NCBI GenBank assembly: GCA_964036195.1
Contig: OZ038452.1
Span: 13,510,704 to 13,574,703 of the forward strand
Reading direction: 5' to 3'
DNA length: 64,000 bases
Source of the DNA: Sphaerolaimus hirsutus
Lineage: Eukaryota; Nematoda; Chromadorea; Monhysterida; Sphaerolaimidae
Part shown: positions 57,213-64,000 of the stretch, piece by piece
How the letters are laid out: every line of letters begins with the position of its first letter
Numbering within the stretch: the first letter of the stretch is position 1
Notes under the pieces: generated by a model
What the model saw: only the letters and a program-made list of their open reading frames with translations
Database searches by the model: none
What the model was told of the DNA's origin: nothing
Made by a program: the position numbers and the translations under genes

Positions 57213-57844
57213 ACCCCGGGTACAGAAAACATAGATCATTTTTTTATTTTTTTTGTAAATGTCAATGTTTCACCCTTTTCTCTCTTCCATGCCTTGAAAA
57301 AAACTATACAAATACCTATCATAAATACATTTTTTGTACTCGGGTACTTTGAAAAGTATACATAAAAGTGAGTACAGGAATTGCATAATAGTTCTTTTTT
57401 GCAGTTTGTCCCTTTCTGTCTTCTATACCTTGGAAAAGGCTATATATTGAACCCCACGGGACCCCCAAGCTCCCCCCATTTTTTCCAGCTATCTATCCCT
57501 CTGGAGGAGCGATTGACTATCTATCCGGCCCCCGCGAGGGCCAAAATCTTGGAGACCCCTGCATGCATACACCTTCAAAATGATCATCGTGATTTTACAG
57601 ACTCCAAAATCATTATCGTTCATGTAAATTATTGCCTTTTTTTGTCTATATGTGTAATTATATACCTATTTTTTTGTCATTACTTGCGCTGATAGCTTAC
57701 TTGCGCTGAGGGACACCACAAGAAAAAAACACGAACTCACTGACTGTCATCATCACTGCAGTCCTCCCTTCAACGCACTGCTAATTCTTGTCGTCATCTA
57801 CCACCCGATTGCTTCTGCACCCTTGCAACCTTGCATCTGCACCC

Positions 57845-57941
57845 TTGCAAATGAGCTTCACGCCCATGCAGCTGCAATAGACCGGCTGGCACACGCCCAA
57901 GGATGTGCTTGTGATCAGGCTTGTCAGTGCACGGGATCACG
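57845..57941 (-). CDS. Candidate exon, unidentified, minus strand
   Basis: Within otherwise non-coding sequence, one minus-strand frame reads LITSTSLGVCQPVYCSCMGV followed by KLICK and several possible GT donors (GTGCAG, GTTGCA). The codon pattern is coding-like. It lies between the two exon sets of the minus-strand gene, but its phase does not fit the next exon at 52797, so it may belong elsewhere or be chance. Confidence 0.2.
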
Positions 57942-58004
57942 TTTGTCCGCGTCGGGCGGAGTTGCCTTGGCGAATGATTGATGTTATTAGCCCGCAGTTT
58001 ACAT

Positions 58005-58628
58005 TAGGGTTCAAATGGGATCCCGATCCCGATCCCAGATGCCGTGAAAGTCCGGGATGTTGCAGTCCCGATCCCGATCCCAAAAATTTTCAAATCCCGA
58101 TCCCGAGAAACTCTCAAGTCCGGGATCCCGATCCCGGAAAAATTAGTGAAATTATAAAAAGTGAAAAAATGATGTTTTTGCATGCAAAAATGTGAACGAA
58201 AAACCCCCAGCGTCCATTTTATACCACTTTTCTGGCATCCAACAGTGTTTTGAGACCTTTATGAACAACTGTGAATGCCAGAACATTGGCCAAAATCTCT
58301 TTCCCAAGAACCCAATCCCGATCCCGAAAAAATGACAATCCCGATCCCGATCCCGTGACCCCTATCCCGGCCGGGCCAGACTCGCTGTGCATTTTTACCC
58401 GCTGTGCATGGTTACCCGGCGTGCATTTTTCGCTGCCCGGTGTGCATTGTTGCCCGGTGTGCATGGCGGCCGTCCCTCCATGCACACCGGCAGCGAAAAA
58501 TGCACGCCGGGTAACCATGCACAGCGGGTAAAAATGCACAGCGGCACAGGCTCATCCCGGCCAATCCCGATCCCGAAATCTCAAAAAACAAATCCTGATC
58601 CCGAAAAGTCAATCCCGTTTGAACCCTA
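58005..58628. mobile_element. hAT-type MITE built of GGGATC arrays, copy 2
   Basis: Perfect 8-bp target duplication GTTTACAT (57997-58004, 58629-58636). The orientation is opposite to 55883-56497 (CCCGAT blocks). It carries an inserted 160-bp palindrome (58384-58543). A degraded piece of the family is at 60371-60440. Confidence 0.9.
58384..58543. repeat. Palindrome of GTGCAT-plus-ACCCGG units
   Basis: The arms are made of GCTGTGCATTTTTACCC-like units, centre near 58465 (GCATGGCGGCCGTCC). It is inserted in the GGGATC MITE 58005-58628, between GGCCGGG and CCCGGCC. Confidence 0.8.
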
Positions 58629-59038
58629 GTTTACATTCAATATTACATTTGTGCGCGAGTATTTTGGATTTTCACCCACTCTGGTGCTGGATAGATAGAA
58701 ATCACTCCGATAGAGCAAATAGCTCAGATAGATAGCTGGAAAAAAATTATTTTTGTGGGGTGGGCGGGGTTGTGGGCATTCAATATTATAGGCTTTTTAA
58801 GGTGTAGAAATAGAATGCAGAAAGGGGGAAAATCACTTTAACCACTTTACAGGGGTCCGCATCTGCAAACCTCCCACCCAAAAATAAAAATAATTTTTTT
58901 TGCTATCACTCCGGAGCAGCGTTTATCTATCTATGCAACCCCTAGAGGCCAAATACCCCAGACTGGTGCTAATAAACATGATTAAGCGAGATTCTAATGT
59001 AGAATGGGGAGGGGAGCCGCCTCTGAGCCCGTGCTCAC

Positions 59039-62000
59039 TTGTGCAAGCTGGTCCTCCTGCGAGCGGCCATCAGCCAGCGAGTTGGGACCCCGTGCAGCGG
59101 TGGAGAGTAGAAAGGCTGGCCATCGCAAAGCCAACCCGGCTGCAACTGGGATCGTCCTCGGCCACGTTGAGCACCGAATCAATCGCAGCCAGATCGGTCG
59201 CGGGCGTCGGTCGAACAGAATCCGCCTGTGCCCCGGCGCTGCGTGCAAAATGTGTGCGTCAATGCAGCGGCAACGTAAATGTACAAAGAAACTCACTGGC
59301 GCCGCCCAAAACGGACAACGAATCGCTGACACGAAGACGGGACAAATGAACAATTCCAGACGAAGCATCGTCGTCTCGATGAGCCCAGACGGACTGCAGC
59401 GCTTCCGTGGGATCTGCAACATTCAAAAGTGGAAATGGAGCGGCTCACAGCCGAATAAATAGGCAAGGGCCCATTCCGCAAAAAAGCCCATTCCGCATTT
59501 TTGCCCATCCCGCAAATTATGTGACCCATCCCGCAAATGTGCCCATTCCGCAAACAGGTGATGCAACTTGCGGGATGGGCACATTTGCGGGATGGGTCAC
59601 ATAATTTGCGGGATGGGCAAAAATGCGGAATGGGCTTTTTTGCGGAATGCTACACTGTCGAATAAATACACTGTACACACAAAAAATATGTGCAGTAACA
59701 ACATCATCAACCTATCTATGACACAGGAGGAAGGGCAGGGGTATCCTAGATGACCCCCTAAGAGTTTGATACATAGCAAATCGCTCCTCCGAATATTTTT
59801 TGGGGGGATTGGGATTGGAGGGGGTTCGCCGGGTTCAATGTATAGGCTTAGGTGTGTAGAAGACGCAAAAGCGGGAAAATTGCTAAAAATCTGGATAAAA
59901 ATACACGAATATAGCTAAAAATAGGTATACAAGCACATACATAGCAGCCAAAGAAAGTTTAACATAGGCAATTAGACACATGACATTTATAGTGATTTTA
60001 AAGGTGAAAATGCACACAAAGTCAGGTAAATTAACAAATTCAAGTAAGAATTGATGTAAAATTTCACAAAAGTGACTCCATATAGCTTGCCAATTGGGGG
60101 GGGGTCAGATGACAGCTGCAAAAATTTTGCCCACAGGATAGATAGATGAGGGGGTAAAGACAATGCAAAAGCAGTATAAAGAACCCAGTCCACCGCTGTG
60201 CCACCTTTGTCCTGCTGGAGCACCGTGAGCGTGAACTGCTAGGGGCCAGAGGTGGACTGGCGAGCGGCGGCTGGTGTGCTCATTGACTGGAGAACTCGCA
60301 CTTGTCCACGGCTCGTTGCGCATGTCCGACAGCCACCGACACACGAATCTAAACAGACCCAGTTTGTGTTAGGGTTCAAACGGTATCAACTTCTCGGGAT
60401 CTGGTTGTTTCTTTTACTTTCGGGTTAGGGTTCCGGGATGGGATTGCTCTTTATCGATACTCTGCGCCTGCGGCTAGATCGCAGCATAAAAAATATTATC
60501 GATTGGTTTGAATTGAGTGTAGAGTGTGAAGGACAAATGGGGTTTCTTGAATCAGAACTTGTCAGAACACAAAAAAAATAGATGCATGTGTAAACCTTTT
60601 AATACATACACAGCACAACAGACCCCCAGAGGTTGCATGAATGGACAGATTGGGAAGTATTTGAACCAATCGATAATAGTTTGAGCACTGCCATGTAGCT
60701 GCACAGTATTGAACAACAGTGACTGGCATCGGAATTTTTGAAAAAGTTCTGGTATTCATGGTTACATCTAATTAGGGGAAATTAATCGAGATTGGGAATG
60801 GAATTTCAAATTTTTGGGGTGAGGCATTTTGGGAATTTAAGGCATATGATTAATTTGTTATGTCCAATTTGAACAAAAATGTGGTGTTTTTGTGCTAATA
60901 GAGCTTATTTTGTGAAATGAGTTGAGACATGCTTGAACAGTTTGACAAAATTACCTCCCCTTGAAGAATTCCACCCTCAAATAGTTTCCCCTTTCAAGTC
61001 TGAAAAAATTATACCCAATTATTTGAGCAAATATGTCAATAGTATATTATCAGGGTTTGGACCATATTCTCCCCCTGTTGAAACAGCTAACCAGGTCAAC
61101 CAAAATAAGATGACATATTTGTACAAAATTCTACATTCAACACCAGTCCTTCCATGGCACAGGGGTTTTTGCTGGTGATGCTGCTTCTAACACCAAAAAA
61201 CTCACCAGCAAGAATGAGCATCCAAGCGGCCATCGCAGCAGACACGTCAACCAAGCCGCGAGCGGGGAAAATGGAGAAAAAATTTATTTGATTTTTTAAT
61301 CAAGAAAAAATGGATTTTTTTTCCAACCTATGTAATAATCCCAATTCCCATACCGGCGCAACCATCAGCTAAAGCGCCATATTCAGAACATATTCATGTT
61401 CAGATTATGTCATGTTCAGGTCGGCAGACATCTCGTATGGAAACCTGACCCATCTGAATAACGAACCAAAATTTATAACCCCATCTGAATAACGAACTGA
61501 AAATTTTAGTTTTTCACCATAATATTTTGTTTTTACTATGGTTAAATTAATGATCAAAATTTATCACAGGATTTTATTCATTAAATTATGGTAGTATTCT
61601 GCACATACTATGCGGTCGGCCGAGAATACTTATACTTAAGTCACAATGTACAACCCTTGACCCCTTGCAACCCAAGCCTCCCAGCGGCACTGGTACACAA
61701 ACAAGGTCAAGTACTTCAGGAACGCTCCAAGTGGGGACCGACGCACAAAAACGCATCGCATCCCCGTCCAGCTTTTCTTATTTCTTTGAGTCCACGCTGG
61801 CAGTGCAAACCGATTCACGATGAGGCCGCAATGAACACGAGTACAGCGCTATTTTGTCAAGTTTCCGTTTTCCGTTTCCGCAGGCAATTTTTTTCCGTTT
61901 TCCGGCAAGTTCAAATATTTTTCCGCTTCCGTTTCCGTTTTCCGGCAAGTGCAAAAAAATTTCCGTTTACGTTCTCCGTAAAAAAAATTGTTGACACCCT

Positions 62001-62102
62001 ATACAGCTCACTCGGAGAGTACAAGCAGAGCGGAAATGCCCGACGCAGCGACGCAAGTGGGTGCTTCTGCTCAGCCCACGAGTGCACCGCGCCAGGCCAA
62101 AA
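59039..62102 (-). CDS. Upstream exons of a minus-strand gene, probably the same gene as 45443-52797
   Basis: Candidate exons in transcript order: 62102-62012 (FWPGAVHSWAEQKHPLASLR.., donor GTGAGC), 61724-61655 (FLKYLTLFVYQCRWEAW), 60348-60288 (FVCRWLSDMRNEPWTSASSP), 60235-60185 (FTLTVLQQDKGGTAVDW), 59413-59293 (ALQSVWAHRDDDASSGIVHL..), 59238-59136 (ADSVRPTPATDLAAIDSVLN..). The first four join in phase; the join to 59413 does not, so an exon or boundary is missing. Two introns would be very short: 52 nt (60236-60287) and about 79 nt (59057-59135) before a segment reading EDQLAQ at 59056-59039. The alternative for the last pair is one exon 59238-59039 with a one-base frameshift in the middle. 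Strand, spacing and style match the downstream exon set, but no exon links them across the repeats and the N gap. Confidence 0.45.
59472..59649. repeat. Palindrome of CCCATTCCGCA units
   Basis: Near-perfect arms of five units each (CATTCCGCAAAAAAG outermost, CCCATCCCGCAAAT inside), centre near 59560. It lies just upstream, on the gene strand, of the exon at 59413. Confidence 0.85.
61855..61995. repeat. TTTCCG microsatellite-like array
   Basis: Iterated TTTCCGTTTTCCG with GGCAAGTTCAAA spacers, ending GTAAAAAAAATTGTTGACA. It resembles the interior of one of the hAT-type families but lacks termini. It lies in the intron between the exons at 62012 and 61724. Confidence 0.6.
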
Positions 62103-62229
62103 CTGAGAACACGGAAACACGAAGCCACTTGCCCCTCTGCTGGCAAGTGGATGCGCGCTTCCGTGTTCTCTGCAACTACAAAGGAGTTTCGCATTTTACA
62201 TGACTTTTGACATTTTACAAGGTCTGCGA

Positions 62230-62998
62230 GGGGTGGATCACATTTAACATACAAGCACATATTACAGTACGTATCCCTGCACATGCCGCAGTGCCCATAT
62301 CACAGTCTGTCTCCTTGCACATGCCCGAGGGCGCATATCACATGTCGTAGTGCTCATTGCACATACACGCGGAGCGGTGTTGTCGAAATGCGTGTGTGCG
62401 CGTGAAGTACGGTCTGGTTCACCTTCAGTAAACATAAACAATTTGATTTTAATTGAATACACCAGTATCACATTTGAATTACCTATGTGATACTCGTGTA
62501 TCACATACTATTAAACTGCTACAATAAAAAAAATTGTTGTCATCACTTATCTGGAGTAGGGTGGACTTATCATAACTCACATTAATATGGAGGTTTTTCC
62601 ATCAACTTATTTAAACGTGACTCATGCAAATTACAATTTGAACAAAAACTCGTACACAACTGGCTTTTTAATGCATGCGCTATTCAACGCACACTATGAA
62701 TGTTGATGTTTTGGGTACTGAGAACAAACCATAATAGATAAATAGGTACATGTACTTCACGCGCGCACACACATTTCCACAACACCGCCCCGCGCCCTGC
62801 GCCCTCGGGCATGTGCATCTGCGCCCTCGGGCATGTGCAGGGAGACAAACTGTGATATGGGAACTGCGGCATGTGCAGGGATACATACTGTGATATGGGA
62901 ACTGCGGCATGTGCAGGGAGACAAACTGTGATATGGGAACTGCGGCATGTGCAGGGATACATACTGTGATATGGGCTTGTATGTGCAATGTAGCACAC
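62230..62998. repeat. Foldback with TGCACATGCC tandem units
   Basis: The left arm (ACATACAAGCACATAT..GCACATGCCGCAG) pairs with a longer right arm holding four tandem units of about 45 bp around GGAACTGCGGCATGTGCAGG. Arm lengths differ because of the tandem expansion on the right. Confidence 0.7.
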
Positions 62999-63563
62999 TC
63001 GTCTGCGAGTGCCCCCAAATATGTAGACCTAGTGGGGCGCATACTTTGCGCAGAATCCCACCATAAGTTAATGCATAAAATCTAGTGATAAATTTCGGAA
63101 CTAATTATTCCGTAGTAAAAACAATATGTCATGATGAAAAAAACTGTATAATTTTTGGTTCATTATTCAGGTGGGTTATGGCAAGTTCACCATACTAAAT
63201 GTGACGCCCCCTGAATAACATCAACAATTGATAAAAATCAAAGTGATTTTATGTATGGGAAGACCCACTGCGCCAAACCACCCCGACAAAATTTGTAATT
63301 ACAGGAGGACAGTTTTACGTATTTAGGAAACTGCATGAAAAAAAATAATTGAAAATTGGCATGGATTCGCATTGGTATCGAGCATGGAGCTGCAAGCTAA
63401 ATTTAAATTTTAAGCATGCTACGGAAAAAGTAAAGCTGCTGCAAACGACAAAAGCGGTTCGGTAAAAACCGTAGGGAAATCAATAATCATCAAATCTATC
63501 ATACCAGTGTTTTATATTTTCAACACAGCGAACTGCGATAAATAACACAAATATAATATTTAC

Positions 63564-63862
63564 TTGGCAATATCGCAGAGACAAATCGAGTGAAAAATGC
63601 CCGTGGAACTGAAGGTCGCAGCGCACCGAAAAGTCACCCACTTGCGGGGACCTGTCACTTGATCTGCAATGTCCCTCGTGAGGGCAGAGTGCAGACGCGA
63701 CGGCGGGCAGTGCGGCAGCGGAGTGGAGGCGTGCGGCGGCGCGGCGCAGAGGTTGCCGCACTGCGACACGCGGCTCCCATTCCAACGAGCCACGGCAGGC
63801 ACAAGGCTCCCGCCACTCATTCGAATGGAGTACCACTCCGCCAGCACGCAAACTGCATACAC
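63564..63862 (-). CDS. Candidate exon, unidentified, minus strand
   Basis: An open GC-rich stretch in AT-rich flanks ends at a donor-like GTAAAT (63563 downwards). The last part translates as TRDIADQVTGPRKWVTFRCA and then TFSSTGIFHSICLCDIA. The earlier part (VLAEWYSIRMSGGSLVPAVA) is less convincing because neighbouring frames are also open. It could be a 5' exon of the minus-strand gene below; phases with 62102 do not match directly. Confidence 0.25.
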
Positions 63863-64000
63863 GACACGTCTGCTATGTTAATTAGCCCAAAACTTGTTTA
63901 TCGGGAGCGCTGTTTTTTTCATTCAAAATAGTTCGCCACACGATTCAATCGGCGAAATCAGTATCGGGCTAATTAGCGGTGAGAATATCGGGCTATAAAT

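Noticed and set aside
62680-63042. Repetitive His/Cys/Pro-rich peptide on the minus strand
   Set aside because: It derives from 45-bp tandem units of a foldback; the same DNA is open in all three minus frames.
1-64000. Search for an autonomous transposase for the TIR elements
   Set aside because: No frame outside the LINE shows hAT, Tc1/mariner or piggyBac motifs that I recognise, so none is claimed.

Overview
The window is AT-rich eukaryotic DNA, most likely from an invertebrate animal. The evidence is split genes with GT/AG introns, an SLC23-family membrane transporter with many exons, a non-LTR retrotransposon with endonuclease, reverse transcriptase and a zinc knuckle, and very dense short transposon debris. 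I cannot name the species. There are no prokaryotic operons, tRNA or rRNA genes or CRISPR arrays. A run of 200 N (53509-53708) is an assembly gap.

Layout. 1-2243: terminal-inverted-repeat debris and a 641-bp foldback. 2244-5354: last four exons of an SLC23 (nucleobase/ascorbate transporter) gene whose 5' part lies off the window. 8062-18126: a complete tandem paralogue, 12 exons whose phases join into a 626-residue protein; its introns and the spacer are full of small elements. 18.2-31.6 kb: nested repeats with no gene I can support. About 31.9-34.6 kb: a possible terminal exon and a three-exon gene for a 163-aa protein, both unidentified. 34.7-40.4 kb: a nearly intact LINE on the minus strand (esterase-like domain + endonuclease in one ORF, reverse transcriptase in the next). 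45.4-63.9 kb: pieces of a large minus-strand gene. Six exons between 45.4 and 52.8 kb join in phase; a less certain set lies at 59.0-63.9 kb. One exon carries a transposon inside its coding sequence.

The repeats have a clear logic. Eleven elements begin TAG/CAG/CAT and are bounded by 8-bp target-site duplications, most of them perfect, which is the hallmark of hAT-type non-autonomous elements. Inside, many consist of arrays of short motifs (GGGATC, GGCGCC, poly-A/T around ACG, GAGTACGTTTACG). A second family has TACCGTATT..AATACGGTA termini and long G or C runs. A third group is foldback elements, from about 40-bp hairpins to kilobase palindromes. No transposase was found, so these elements depend on enzymes encoded elsewhere.

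The points most worth following are the MITE inside a coding exon that brings an in-frame splice acceptor with it, the minisatellite that multiplies a 5' splice site of the SLC23 gene, the altered substrate motifs of that transporter, and the repeated occurrence of short palindromes built from iterated units.
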